From Oxytricha trifallax (taxonomy: Eukaryota > Ciliophora > Spirotrichea > Sporadotrichida > Oxytrichidae), in the NCBI GenBank assembly GCA_000711775.1, contig ARYC01000580.1, positions 26,256-90,255 on the forward strand: a DNA stretch of 64,000 nucleotides, written 5' to 3'. The number at the start of each line of letters is the position of its first letter. The first letter of the stretch is position 1. A program made the translations under genes and the position numbers. Shown one piece after another: positions 34,945-48,908 of this stretch. Under the pieces are notes generated by a model. That model had not been told where the DNA came from, did not search any database, and saw nothing but the letters and a program-made list of their open reading frames with translations.

Positions 34945-37900
34945 AATAGACAGAATCAACAAAAGTTAGACTAGTTGTAATTTGAATAATTATTACTATT
35001 ATGAACGATATACACCATTTTATGATTGTATGTTTAGAATGTGGAGCCTTTGTTCACCTGCACTATAATTTACCTTAACTTAAACTTAAACTTAAAATAG
35101 TTATATAAATAATATAAAATTGAGAATTAGTATGATATAATAAATGGATACAAGCAAAAGTATTTATTTAAAATAAATAAATTTAATTTAATAGTCCTAT
35201 AAAAATGTAATGCACTGGATAATTATTCTCAAATTGATATTTTAAAAAAATTAATAATATACAAGCATTTAAAATATTCATGGAGATAAGCAGAAAGGAG
35301 CTAATTTGATCTTAAATCTAAAATTTTTATAGCTTCTTTGCCCTCATTTCTTTCAAATTCAATAATCATCGAACTGTATTATATTTTAACGAGATTATTT
35401 GACTTATCATAAAGAGAATATTTGAAAATATTTGTTTACTCAAAGTAAAAAAGCTTTTTTATAAATATGTTATTTCTGAAAGATTATGAATAAATATAAT
35501 TTAAATATTTGAGAATTCTGATTATTCTTAAATTAAAGCTTTTAACTAGCATTTCAAATTTATATTCCCAGGTATTATTTAGTAGTTAATTTAGTAATTA
35601 TTATTATTAATTATATTTCACAGTAATAAAAAACAATTCCCTAAAAATTTTCAATACAATTAACTGATAATTGCTACTTTAAAAATAATTTATAAAACAT
35701 TAAATCAGGAGAATTAATGTTTTAAATTGTTGTTCTAAATTAGGTATTTTTTATTTCTGCACATTGTTTTCCTATAGAATTTTATTTTGAAAAAATTATT
35801 ATAAACATGATTTTACAAGACAGCATTGTTAGTATATCTATTCCATTTTGTTTATATCTAATTTTATTACTTTATAATTAGTTCTTCATTATATATGATT
35901 ATTAAATATTACCTATTAATTTGATATTCAGTTAAAATGGAAGAAATATTGTCAATAAATAAAAGGGTGCTGTTAACTATTGGCGGTACTTATCGAATTC
36001 GATCAAATATCCCAATTTGTAATACTTTGCCTATTCCTTTTTAACTAATAAACAAACATAGGAAAAAATATAAATATATAAATGCAGGGTATTAAAAATG
36101 GTAGAGAGATTTAGGTTGTCATTGCATTCCCTAGAAATCCCATATAAATCCCTAGGTTAGTTTTGGAATTAAAATTCTTTTAGAAATTTAATTTATTGTA
36201 AGGAAGTAATATTTTCATTTTGAATAACTTTTTACGTAGATATTAGTAGACGGATTTTATTAAGTACATACAAATAATACTAAGCATTTTACTCTTTGTC
36301 ACCTTTTAAAGCATTAATTATAGAGTCCTCGTTACTATAACTCTATTTTAGTATGAATGTATAACTTTACAAATGGAAATGACTATGTTTTTATAAATGT
36401 AATGGCTACAAATATAGATCTAGAAAATCTTTAAAAGAAAGGCAGTCAGTCCAATGGACTTATTATTATCATTACATAAATAGGTTTTATTCAATTTAAA
36501 TCTTTAAGGTAAAAAGAGTAATGGTAATGTAAAATATCTCTTAGATAAGTTTAAAATTGAAATTTCAAGATAGTCAAATAGCAAACTATATTAAGTTTTG
36601 AGAAATATAATTAAAATATAAATGATATCTGATAAAGATAGCTTTTCACGATAAGCTAGTTTCTAAATGAATGAATCATTATGGATTCATTGAACGGTAC
36701 ATTTTGTTTTGTAAAGAAAACTCTAGATGATTATTAAATTTTGATCGTTGAAATAATTCAAGTTGGTATTAAAAGATGCTAATGTCTTTTTAATGTGCTA
36801 GACAGAACTAATTAAACAATGTATAAACTTTTTGAAAAGTAATTTCTAGAAAAAGGTACTGTGCACACAGATGGTTTGGGAAGTTACTTAGGAACTGAGT
36901 AAGGGAAAGTGAAGTTTAAACATCCGCGACATGTTCTAAATTCTTAAAAATGAAATTTATATCTCTCAGCAGTGTTAAAACATCATACCATACATGTTTA
37001 TTATGATATAACCATATTAGTTTGAAGCACTATGAAGAATAATTTGGCTTAATTTGACATAATAAAAACTTTATGGAAGCTGATCGATACAATTTCTGAC
37101 TTAATACTCTAAAGCTTACTCAAAAGATTTTTTTCAAGAAAGGCTTTTGCTCATACAAAATTTAGATTTCCATCTGCTTTCGCTTATAAATTAAAAAAAT
37201 GTAACATGCGAGCGATTGGAAATTGTGCGTATAATTATTACTACATTCAAAATTATTTATGGGAACAATAAAGATAAATTAATTACTATCATATTAGTCT
37301 TAGTTGAGCAGTAAATTAATTTAAGTCATGGTTGGTAGATAATATAGAATATTTTAAAATGTAAATTACCTGGTAATTAAGGTTTCTATAAATGATTTAT
37401 TTTTAGAAATAAATTAAATTTTCATTATATATAAAAATATTTATAACTAATAAAACTGTTTAATCTTCCTCATCGTCTTCTTTTTCATCATCGCAAGATA
37501 TCTTATGTCTTTCTGTTTCCCTCTCAGTGCTATCTGTTCTTTAAAATGTCTGGTCTTACCAAATATTACCATAATTATTTAAAGATTTTAAATAAATTTT
37601 ATCTAATTTCATAGTTTTATACAACGACTTTTTATTTTGATTATACTAGTTAGTTAAATAATACAATAAATTCTTTTTTTTTAATAAGAAATCGTCAATA
37701 TCTTATGTAAATAATGACCAAGAATATATATATACTTTTATTAAGTTAAATTAAAATTAAATTAAATAAATAATCATAGGTTGTCATTTCAGTATGAAAT
37801 TAAAAGTTATTAAAAACTCAAATCTAATATGATTTTTCTGTTGATCCCACAATTTTACTTGGACTCTGTTATTGAAAATTTCCTAAACCATATTAAGTTG

Positions 37901-38394
37901 AGATATTTTAATTTTAAGCTAGAAATATAGAAATTAAACTCATAAGAACAAAAACAACCTTTATTTTATATTTTTTTTTACATTATAGTGAGAGTATTAT
38001 ACGTAAATGGTTTGGAGACATTTTCAACATCATTTTGACTACATTGCTTAATATATTAGTTTTTAATCAAATTAACTTTTAAATTATTTGGTATTCTATA
38101 ATAATAAGAACTAGGGAGGAACACTGTGGCGATTAAAAAACAGTTATAACTAGTTTGAATATAAAAGACAAAATATACAAATACCATTCACTTATGTCAA
38201 TCTTGGTTTAGTCATTTAATAGAGACTACTACTAAATAATTTTATAATTAAATAAAAAATATAAATCAGTTGGAATAATAAAAGAGTAATTTGTTTTGTA
38301 ATAAGGAAATTGTTAAAATAAATTAGAAATAATATTCAGATTTTAAATATGAACATGATGGATGATAGTGATGTGAATTGTACATCTTCTCGCA
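34945..38394. other. Long AT-rich region, one small acidic coding island
   Basis: No supported gene. A minus-strand patch at about 37460-37555 reads TERETERHKISCDDEKEDDE and may be an exon; the rest shows nothing recognisable. Confidence 0.4.
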
Positions 38395-39030
38395 ATGGAA
38401 GCATAAGTCTTGTATCACGCCGATAAACCTAAGTTTATAGCAGAGAAACAGTCACAGAGGGAAGCGCTAGATCAAATTCAAATTAAAAGATATCTAATGT
38501 TATCCAAAAGAACATACTAAGTGGGAGATGAAGACTCAAAACTTGTGAAAACGCCAGAGCAGTCACTTGAATTCCTCTGCTGTCTAGAAGTTTTCGTTAC
38601 AGGAACTCCACTATAGCTACAGAGATTTCCTCTAATCGTTAAATTGATTTGGAAAGATGCGACGAAATCAAGACAGTTTTAGAGAGAATTTCCAAAATAA
38701 GATATAGTTGATCTTAAAGCACTAGTGTCAAGACTTCTTACTACTAAATCTGATACTAGCTTAGCTTTGAGGTTTTTGCCATGGTTGGAGTAAGAAATGA
38801 TTGATTAGTGCTTTGAACTTTGGTAACAGTCTCATTTTATATATTTACCTAATGGTTTGTTAGCAAATGCAGTAAATTTATTTAAACAACTTCATTTATA
38901 CAAAACAAATCACTCTTTTAATTTGTTCTAAAACAAAGTTAAAAAAAGTTTGAAAGAGGCGACTAAGTAAGATCAAATTTGTAAAAAAAGAATGTTTTGT
39001 AAGTAAACTGATCAAAATTCAATCAAATGA
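38395..39030 (+). CDS. Unrecognised 211-residue protein
   Basis: Frame from ATG at 38395 (MEAQVLYHADKPKFIAEKQ) to TGA at 39028, 211 codons, no internal TGA, TAA/TAG as Gln. Contains RYLMLSKRTYQVGDEDSK, SLEFLCCLEVFVTGTPL, FPLIVKLIWKDATKSRQF and TSLALRFLPWLEQEMIDQ, then a basic tail. GC is raised over 38390-38820. A second plausible frame (MNMMDDSDVNCTSSRNGS, 38349) precedes and overlaps it, so an upstream exon with an intron or a frameshift near 38520 is possible. Family unknown. Confidence 0.5.
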
Positions 39031-39654
39031 TCGAATGTTAATGCCTATAATAATAAAATACAATAAAATTGTAAAAAAAAATTATTTTGATTTGAAAAAC
39101 ATACCGTTGAACTAGTTGCAGTTAACTTCATGAAGGTTAAACAACTATGAAAAATAAAATAATTTAACAGTTCAAAATATAAAATCAATCTTATAACTAG
39201 AATTAGAATAATAATATAAGCATAAATAAAGCTTATTCTATATTCCTTAACTGTCTTAGCTGACAACTTGATGTAAGGTCTGTTATTTTATTATACTGAC
39301 TGCATAACTCCAAAGTGTTAGTTTATGATTAAAAATATATATGCTAGGACTAAATGATTATCTTTAAAGCTTGAAATTAAGTATTTAGTTGTTTAACCTA
39401 TAACATACAAGTTATTATACAAAAATACTGCTTTATATAAAGTAGAGAAAGTCTTACTGCATCAGAAATATATAGCAGCGCGGGATCACTATGAAAAACA
39501 AAAAATATGATTTCAAGAAGTTATGGTTATGCTCATCATATTCACAAATATCACGAAAAAAAAGTGTCTAGGAGATCAAAGAACTGGTGATTTTATTGGT
39601 GCCGTATTCACTACTAAATTTCGATGGCATTCGAAATTTAAAATAAGAACTTAC
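39031..39654. other. AT-rich region
   Basis: No supported feature. Confidence 0.5.
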
Positions 39655-39910
39655 AAAAATTATTTTCATGTGAAAGTTACATAGTTATGGTCTTGAGGAC
39701 CACGAGGGCAGTAACCAAGAGACCAATTAACTGTTAAATAGAGTGGAGGCTGTGGGCGCTGCTCTAAGCATGATTGAACCATAATTAAGGTGACTTAAAA
39801 TACAAGTTATTTTGAATTTGTCTCTTTTAATCTTCATATAAATCGCATAGTAATGTGACCATGACCCTTGCTACTCAAAGCATAATCAGCAACAAATGAT
39901 AAGTTAAAAT
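39655..39910. repeat. Isolated diverged copy of the 6-8 kb satellite unit
   Basis: Contains GACCACGAGGGCAGTAACCA and a CCAATTAACTGTTAAATAGA segment in the same order as the unit at 6160-7130, plus a second weaker copy near 39855-39910. Confidence 0.5.
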
Positions 39911-40044
39911 AGATAAAAATAACAATTGATCACTAGGGAAACATTATAGAATAAGAAAACAGTAAGCAATTATAATAGATCATGAAATCATGAAGTGAAG
40001 TGTTTTTTTTAAATATAATATTGAAAGGAACAAGTATTTTGTTT

Positions 40045-40291
40045 AGGATAAGTAAGAGCAGGATTTGGTGAAATAATTAGACGAGCAGAAGAGGAAGGTG
40101 AAATAGATGTTGCTTAACTCAAAATGATACTTGAATTACAAACATCATTGGTAGAGCTGATTGATGGATATTTTTGGAGTTAATCAATATATTTAGATAA
40201 TAAAAAATATCTCCAATTTCTTGATCACATCTTATAATTTAAAAAGATCTATTTAGTAGTTTCGTTTAATTTTATTATATACTTCCAGTGA
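40045..40291 (+). CDS. Exon-like coding island
   Basis: Preceded by a TATTTTGTTTAG that looks like a 3' splice site. The frame reads VRAGFGEIIRRAEEEGEIDV, AQLKMILELQTSLVELIDGY and SIYLDNKKYLQFLDHILQF, ending in TGA at 40289. Clearly higher GC than its flanks up to 40170. Helical, unrecognised. In a ciliate germline an isolated exon like this may be a macronuclear-destined segment. Confidence 0.45.
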
Positions 40292-42968
40292 TTATAATGA
40301 TTAAAATACTAATGAAAATTAATTAAAAAGTAAAAAATCATTTGTATAAAGTGAATTAAATAATAATATTAACAGTGATATTGAATTAAACTTTAAATTA
40401 AAACTATTTATGGATATAAGTGGTAATTGAAGAAGCGATGCTAAAACCCATATTTTTTAGGAATAATAATTAGTAAATAAAATTTATTTAATTACTGAAT
40501 ATAAATCACTTTGTTTTTAAAATTACTCTTTTAATTCTAAATTTAATTTAATCAATCTCCTATTATATCAGCATAATCATCTTTTTGTTAAACTAAATTT
40601 TCAAAAAACAGCATTTAGAGTTTAGAGTAATTAGAGAAAATTTGAATATTTAAGTAGACGATCATTAATAATCAAAAACTTAGATATCTTATAATAATAT
40701 TTATAAAAATTAAAAGAAATTGACGAGCTAAGTAAAAATTTATTTTTTTGACTTAGCTCGTATATATAAATTAACTTACTTTTTAGATATATTAACTTTA
40801 ATATTTTCATTCATAATCCTTTATTCACGTATTAAATATTTTATCCAATAATAATTAGTATTATTAACATATATTCACATTAATTGGAATGTTTAGCATA
40901 AATTAAAATTCTTTTTACATTTTAAAAATTGTTAATGCTTTTTATTAAGAGCATACTTCATTTTATATATTTCTAATTTATTCTCAAATACACTTTACAC
41001 TATCATATGTAAATTTAATTATATATCAATAAAATAAATTATTAACCACTATTCTTGATTATATAATCATTCTTTGGAAAATGTAAATAATTTCTATAAA
41101 TTTCAATAATCCTTATATAAATGTTACCAGTTTCTACCTACAAAGTTTGCGAATTGCAATAAAATACATAGATAGTATAAGGGTCTAAGAATTTTTATTG
41201 AAGTAAAGATTATTTTAATTAGATCTATTCGTTAAAAAGCAAAACTTTTTTAGTATGAATGGATTTTACACATTAAACTTAAGCATTTTTATGTATGTTC
41301 CATTTTGCATTTTTAATTAAAATGACGAAAGACATAATTCTTTGTATAGAATTTCTGAATTAATTGTAAAATATATATTATCTCTTTAAAACTAAGAGTA
41401 AAGTTTAATTATAGAAAATGAAGTCTAATAATAACTTCTATATCTACACATATTAATTATATCACTAATGCGAATAAGATTTGAAGGTAAAACCATGATT
41501 AAAAACAATAATTATTAGAAAAATAAAGTTTAAATTTCATTGAAACCCTTATTTAATGTAATGAACGATAAAGCTATATTAATGAAATTTTTACTTCAAT
41601 TATTAACAAAAGGTTTATCAATTTTAAAGAAAAATTATCCAAGATAAACTTAAGCACAAAGATTAGCAAGAATTTAAATTCTAAATAATATAATTCTACA
41701 AATTATAGTTATTTTACTTCATATTTCAAACTAATTGGATTAAGTCATTACAGAATTGAGCAATTTATGTAAAACTTAGAGCCCATTTATGATTTAAATA
41801 ATTTGATACTCTTAAAAGAAAATAAAATAATTAAAAACTATTTTTTTTCTCAATTTAAAAGTTTAGTCTTCAATTTCTACTTTAATATTCAATCTTAATT
41901 AAATAAACAATCATTAGAGCTTTTAATTTTATCTATTTATTAGATTGATATTATTATTATTATTATTTAATGCTTTACAGAAATTAATACTGGGAAATAA
42001 ACCAACCAGGTATATATACTTATTTTTATGCTATTTCTTCCCTTTCTCGCTACCATTCTGTATTGGAGACCGTAGAATTATATAAAAATAAGTTAAGAAG
42101 CATAGCTTTGAGCTAAGTAAAAATTACCAAACTTTCTTTAATAATGATATGCATTATCAAGTTTTATTAAGATATTTTTAATCTATGAAAAATTACTAAT
42201 TATTACTTTTATGCAATATATTAAATTTCCTTAGTGTCTAAAGTCATTTATTTCCAAGAAGGTTTAAAAAGGTCTGGCATAATTGGTTATCACAGAATTT
42301 ATAAATTAAGGTTATCTTTAGCAATTATTTACTGTAAAATTTAATAAATAAACTTTGGAGTTTTAAAATTGCTTTTTTATTATTAAGAAAGCATGTTATT
42401 TGGAACATTGCATCTCATTATATGAGAAAATCATACTCTTTTTATATATCAAGAAGCATTCATTTTATAGTCGAACGTCATTTAAAAAATTAAGTTCCTT
42501 TTCAAAATTTGTAGATCTTAAGTAAAAGAGAATCTAAAACTTTTATAAGAAAATTTTTCTTGTCAAGATTTCTGTATTTATACTGAAAATTTTTTTTAAT
42601 TAAATTTCCTTCTGCGTTTCTTAATGTTAATTTCTTAAGATTTCTTCATTTATAACTGTTTGTTCTATTAATGGTTACCTATATCTTTTGTACTATTTTT
42701 TCATGTACTATTTCAATCTTCTTAACATAATAATGTCAAGAACTTTCTAGCAATATTTGTCAATAGTCAATAAGACATTTTAATTTATGCTGTGTTATTA
42801 TACTATTTCCATAGGAAATGCTAATATATTTATATCACTTATGTCAACTTAATTTATTATATAAGGGATAATAAAATATATAAGAGCCAATCTATCTCTT
42901 CAAATCCTAACCTACTTTTCATCCTTCAATTTAAGATCTATGATGTTCCTATTAAACAAGATTTTATT
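40292..42968. other. AT-rich region without recognisable genes
   Basis: One small inverted repeat (GAGCTAAGT...ACTTAGCTC near 40725-40765). No supported gene. Confidence 0.5.
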
Positions 42969-43379
42969 GTAGAAATACATTTGAATTTGGGAAATTTATT
43001 TTAATCAGAATAAATATTAAATCAAAATGGTGGCTGTTAAAGTTTCCAATTTAAACGATATTGGGCTCATTCGATAGAGAATTCAAAATTAGCTGGACTT
43101 TATTATTCGCGGTACTATTTTATCACATCCCTGCAGCGAGATAACTTCGCTTTAATTAAACTCATTTAAATTCATTAAATTATACATTCACATAAAAGTC
43201 GAGTTATCTCTCTCCCTCGATGTGATAAAATAGTACCACCAATCATAAAGTCCAGCTAATTTTGAATTCTCTATCGAATGAGCCCTAGATCGTTTCAATT
43301 AGACAACTTTAACTGCCACTATTTTGATTTATATTTATTTTAATTAAAATTAATTTCTCAAATTCAAATGTATTTCCAC
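42969..43379. mobile_element. 411 bp foldback (MITE-like) element
   Basis: Two arms of about 180 bp are inverted copies, from GTAGAAATACATTTGAATTT at the left to its counterpart ending TGTATTTCCAC. Shared internal words are TTCGATAGAGAATTCAAAAT and GTGATAAAATAGTACC. The loop lies about 43150-43195. A few substitutions separate the arms. No ORF. Confidence 0.85.
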
Positions 43380-45248
43380 AATACCAGTGAACATTTTTAC
43401 TTAGTATTTTTAAATTTCTTTTTAATGTGAATTAATTAATCCTTAATTTTCCTTGAATTCTAAATGGTCTCTAATGATAATTTTACAAAATTTCATTTAA
43501 TTTCTATTTTTATAAAGCTTTGGTAATTAGTTAGTTTTGATGACAGCTAGTTTAGTTTTTACTGCATTCGTTAATTCTAGAAGAAAATACTTCAATTTAT
43601 GTTGCATATTTCTTTAATATCTTCTCAGGATGGCATGGTTTCAAGTTTATAATAATTTTAAGCATAGATATTCAAATCTTAAGGGCTTATATAGTATGGC
43701 AAATAAATTTGCTTTGGATTCGTTCTTTAGATTTATTAATGAGAACTTGTTCTTCTCTTCTTAAATGTTATTATTTGATAATTAATAAAATATTTTCTCA
43801 AATCAATAAATCATCAACTTTCCATTATAGGTTCATTTTTTTTTACCTGTAAATTTTCAGTGGGAATAAATTCTCATCAATATTTTGAGAATAAAAATAA
43901 TAGAGGTTTTTTTTACTTCAATTTATTTTTCTAAGGAAGTATTTTTTTAAATTTAAGATATTGAGATCTGCAGTAATATTTATAAATTATTCAAACATAA
44001 TTTAAACTTAACATTATTTTTAAAAAATCGATTAAAATTCAATATAACAAGGTTTAATATTATAAATTTATAAAAAAAAAGATAGGTCAACATCCTTAAT
44101 TTATAATAAGAAATCGATAAATATAAATTTTATATTATAAATTATATTGGAAAACATTTGTTTTAATTATTTTAACACTCCTTTATTAAAACTGCAGGGC
44201 CTTGGTAGGAAGATAGTTCATTTGCAAAGAATATATATACTAGAATAGAGAAATTATTTTTATGTAAATATTCTGTATTAGAGCTGGAAGAATATCAAAA
44301 TTGTACTCATTTTACTATTTCCTATTATTTTAATAAGTATTCATACTCATTTAAATCGAACATGTAAAAATATTGTTTTTTTCTTATTATTTTTTCATAA
44401 TCTTCTTAATCAAACTTAAAACAATCCAACTTAAAATTATAAAAATAGTTTTATTTTCCTAACTTTCCAATTAATTGATGCCAGTACAAAAATATTGTAA
44501 AATTATATAATTTTTTATATAATTTTAATATACTTATAAACTTTAAAGAAATTTATGGTCTTTGTTAAAATAATTTTAATTTCTCATAATACCTTATTCT
44601 TCCTCTTTATAATAATAAAACTATAATATCTTGCATTAATTTATTTTTTGCTAAGAAAATACCTAACTGACTTCAATATAATTAAAAGTAATAATCTTTT
44701 TTGGATTTTAACTAAATGATAAAAGGCCAAAGTATAAAATAATTAAAGATATTGGCATTTTTTTTTTATTTAGTAACTTGAATTATTTCAGTGCTATGAA
44801 CTTCTAAAGTTTCTTATAGACACTATTCTTTTATTTTTAAATAAAAAAAGATAAGATAAAGCTTTGAAAACATTTAAAATGTGTTTTTAATGGTTAATAA
44901 AAATGGTAAGAAATTTATAGAAACTTATTTTTTATCAGTACTTTCATATAAGGATTAAAATGTATTTTATATCGGTAATGATATTTTTCTAATAAATCAT
45001 AACTTTAAACGGAAATTAAATTTAGCTTTCATTTATTACAAGGGCTATCCAATTTATAGTGTTTAAAATAGATAGCTAACATTTTTAAGAACATGGTATC
45101 TGAGAATTTTACAGCAAATTTAAATAAAAAATTGATTGGACAAATTTTCTAAGTTTTAACAATAAATTAATTATTTATAATTACAAAAGCCTTTTTTCCC
45201 TCTAATTGTGCATGTAAGCAATGAGATTTAAAAGATACTACCCCGTGG
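43380..45248. other. AT-rich region without recognisable genes
   Basis: No supported feature. Confidence 0.5.
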
Positions 45249-45446
45249 TCACCAATAACCTTCACTAAATAAGTAATCATACTTCTCAACTTCCCATACT
45301 GTAAGAATTTCCTGAAAAAATGTTGTGCTAGGCTGAAGATGATCCAGGGATGATAAATTGGTTATTTAATGTCTATATTGAGAGTAGGTCCTACAATGGG
45401 TACTAGCTACTTTAAAGTCATACCTAGCATAAGCGCACTTAATCAT
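45249..45446 (-). CDS. Exon-like coding island, possible C-terminus
   Basis: Minus frame from ATG at 45446 (MIKCAYARYDFKVAS) to TGA at 45249, 65 codons, TAA as Gln. The second half, PSTTFFQEILTVWEVEKYDY and LFSEGYW, looks like real protein. GC is raised against flanks. Unrecognised. Confidence 0.4.
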
Positions 45447-47204
45447 ACAAAAAATATTCTGAGTAAGTATGTGGAATGAAGAAAAATAAATAAAACATAA
45501 TATGTTTAACTCTTATAGATGATACCATTATTTTTTAGTAAAATATTTTAATTAATAATATAAAATATAGAGTCAAAATCCAGCTTATTAAATCTCCTAA
45601 AATAAATAAAGGCCTAGACTATACGCCATAAATAAAAAGGGAGCTCCCATTAATTATCAGACTTATTATATAAAAATTATGACAATTTTAAAACAAAATT
45701 AATTAATTATAAATAAAATTATTGTCTATTAAAGCTATAATAATTTAGTCATTATTTTTTACAATAAACAGTATGTTAGAAAACTAATGTTTGCATTTTC
45801 TAAACAGTCAACAATTTCAAAAAGTAGCCAACCCCGGTTAAATAATCATTAAATATTGCGTATAACATAAAATAACAAAAATTACAGTCAATAATAATTT
45901 AATTATGAAGATTTTGTTTATAAATTGACAACAGTTCGAAAATATGATTTAAGGCAATATAAATTATATTCTAAATCTCGTCAGTAGAGTATGATCTTAA
46001 ACTCTAATAGATGCCATAAGAAAAAATCATGAAATATCTATGAGTAGAACAAAAAAGATGAGAGTTAGTAAGGTTGATCTTAAGACATGCTTAAAAAGTT
46101 TAATTATTAAAATTCTTTCTGAAAAACATTTCGAACCCTTTCTGCCTTAATACCAACAAATGACTATTTAATTTTTTAAAGAGGTTAAAAAATATATTAA
46201 ATAAAAATTGTGTTCTTTATGCTCTCCAATTAGGATTTTTAAATCTTCAATAACTCTTTTTTTTATAAAAACATTTATATATAATGATAAAGAAACCTTT
46301 AAATAAACAACTCAACTCTAAACCATGATTTATCATAAACAAACTTCCTGATAAGTTGGGACCTTAGGCTTTCTCAAGATACTTCCTTATTATTTCACTT
46401 GTTGATAGCAACTAGATACTTTATCATAGCCGGAGAATCAACCAGCTAAGTACCCTTTTATTTCCACAATCCATACTTGTGTCTACTAATGCGGCAATAA
46501 ATTAGAACCTTAAAATTTGCATGAATAATTGTAATTATTGCCAATGCTTAACCTACTTTCTCTGTTTTCATTGACTTGATTTTAAATAACCAAGACCATA
46601 TAAACAAATTATCTTCCATATTTAATATATTCAATGAGCTTTGAGAACATCATTATCCAAATTTATTAAGTTTGAAATTGACAGTATATAGGTAGTCCAC
46701 ACGACTTTGTGCTTTATTTCAAATTTAGTTAAATAAAACCCCCATTAGTAAATGTCATGAAAAATTTGGTAGATAAGAAAAAATATTAGAAATTAATTTT
46801 GAGATATATTCATGCTTAGTATATTAATCATTTATAAATTAAAAGTTAAGTCTTAATGATTCATAAATTTATAAGTAATTGTTTAATATTTTAATATCTC
46901 TCTAATTCTTCTTAATTTTTATATTGGGGTTCATTCACTTTTTGTTGAATCATGAGTTCTTATTCTATTTTATATTAATATTGATTCGAGTTTCTTAGTT
47001 TGTAGATTATTTTTATCACTCTTAGTTTTTCCTCAATGTTCTAAAGGAATTCTCTAAAGCATTTACTCTCAACTTCAAAGTCTTTCTAATATGTAATGAA
47101 GACAAATCTGCAATAATCATGGTTTATTTTTTGGGAGTATTTCAAATTAGATCAAACATACTTAAAAGAGTAAATTAAAGTAAAACCATAATATTTACCA
47201 ATAG
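45447..47204. other. AT-rich region; possible decayed C4A4 element near 46735-46930
   Basis: AAAACCCCCATTAGTAAATG at 46735 resembles the MITE terminus at 2281, and TATTGGGGTTC near 46922 could be its partner, but the inverted similarity is poor. No genes seen. Confidence 0.3.
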
Positions 47205-47268
47205 TTTAATTCGTATTCATCTACTGATTAATGAGCGTTTAAGGTGGGTTCAAATCCCACTAAAACCT
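47205..47268 (+). ncRNA. tRNA-like relic
   Basis: GTGGGTTCAAATCCCAC at 47244-47260 is a perfect 5 bp T-arm with a 7-base TTCAAAT loop. TAGTTTAATTCG upstream fits an A-box. The acceptor strands do not pair and no proper anticodon stem with a 7-base loop can be formed, so a working tRNA is not supported. Confidence 0.3.
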
Positions 47269-47809
47269 AATATTCTTAGTTGATTAATTAAGATAACTAG
47301 TTTAAACATAATAGGTTATTTTAAGAAGTTAATTAGTATCTATTAAATCACTCTATACTAATGATTTTACTCTTTTACTAATTTTTCATTGAATCTATTA
47401 GACCTCAGGGTGATATCTCTCGAATAAAGTACAGCGTTTATATAAAGTATCCTTTCCAAAATGCAAGTACCTGGCCACTAATGAAGAACTGTATGTGTTT
47501 AACAGATCGCTCTCTTTAGGCTTTATATGTCTAAATGGTATTCAATAGTCAAATATTTTTCATTATTAAATTAATATTTACAAAAATCCCAGGATAACAA
47601 TAAACATTGTCTATGGCTTTTTTGTTTAAAAATGAATTACTTTATTTATTATTTTAAAATAGGAAATTGAAAATAAATAATTATGTTTTTAGAATTATAA
47701 CATTATTGATAAAATACAATTGAATCGGGGAAATGCAAAAATAAAAATACAAAATTTAATAAATATATAATTACTGCTAATTTACTATTCGTTTTGTCTT
47801 ATATGCGAA

Positions 47810-48330
47810 AAGTGGCCAAACCCCTACTTAATTTTACAAAATGCTCACTTTTATTTTCATTTGTGGTCAAAGTCTTTATGCATCATTAGGAACATATATA
47901 AAGTGACAAAATTCTATATTATCTGTAAAAATGACCAACTTTGCTATTCGTGGTCAAAATATCTGTCTTTTTATACATGTCTCTTACATTTGAGCAGAGT
48001 GGTCAAAAAAGTGGCAAAAGTGCATAATTTTAACCCAAGTGACCAGAGTAGTGGTCAAAACTGAGATTCTCTATAAAAGTGACCAGAGTGCTTGATTTAA
48101 ACCAATATGACCAGAGTAGTAGTCAAAATCTCAAAAAATCGCAGTTTTTACTCTGAATTTAGTGTTATGTGTCACTTTTCACAAATATGCGGTGACCAGG
48201 CCAAATTTGGAGCATGGTGGTCAAAAATCTTGAAAATCGTTGTTGCTGGTCAATTTTGTGAAAAATTTGGTGGTCATAAAGTTCAATGCTCCAGCAGTAC
48301 CTGCTAATCTCAGCTGGTCAAAAAAATCGA
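47810..48330. repeat. Short dispersed repeat: GTGACCAGAGTAGTGGTCAAAA
   Basis: Units built from GTGACCAG and GTGGTCAAAA recur at least ten times at spacings of about 40-60 bp, in the same orientation, with degenerate DNA between. The element GTGACC/GGTCA is self-complementary, so each unit could form a small hairpin. The short ORFs here are repeat by-products. Confidence 0.65.
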
Positions 48331-48908
48331 GCGGAAGTTGCGAATTCGCTAGTTTTTTGCTATATTCCTATCAAACTGGATAGCATGATGCTCAGAGCAT
48401 CTCCTCTCTCACCAACCCATTCAATTCTTGAAATATTTGATTTTGAACCAATTTTTGTCCAATTTCAGCCTAAATTGCTCAACTCCTCTGGTGTATACCT
48501 TGAGTGCATAGAAATTTGCTATATAGAGTGGAGTAGAGCAGAATTTGATGCCACTCGTCAAAACTTCATAATAGTTTGAGCAGACTTATGAAAACTGCGA
48601 TTTTCAGGGATCCTCGTGCATTTATGTATTAATTTTAAGTACAGTATTAATAACAGGAGTAATAGCAGCAGTAATAGTATAGGCAGTAAAAATGACAATG
48701 CATTAGGTATAAGCGCTTATAGAAATTTCAATGTATGATGCAATTCTTGTTTTGAGTAGAATCTCATACAAAGCCATACCTCAGAGTATGTATCCATTTC
48801 TTGATACTGAATGCCCATAGTCCTCGAACATCATCCTCGCTCATTTTTTGATTACTTCTTGGATGCGCTTGACCAGCTGCACTCTATAAGTTTGTTATGA
48901 GAGTATGC
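48331..48908. other. Region downstream of transposase, no assigned gene
   Basis: A plus frame to 48579 is open and protein-like in places, but no motif supports it. Confidence 0.35.

Noticed and set aside
46735-46930. Additional MITE of the 2281 family
   Set aside because: Only the first ~15 bases of the left end fit; the right end is too different to support an element.
47230-47265. Functional tRNA gene
   Set aside because: T-arm is perfect, but acceptor strands do not pair and no 7-base anticodon loop can be formed.
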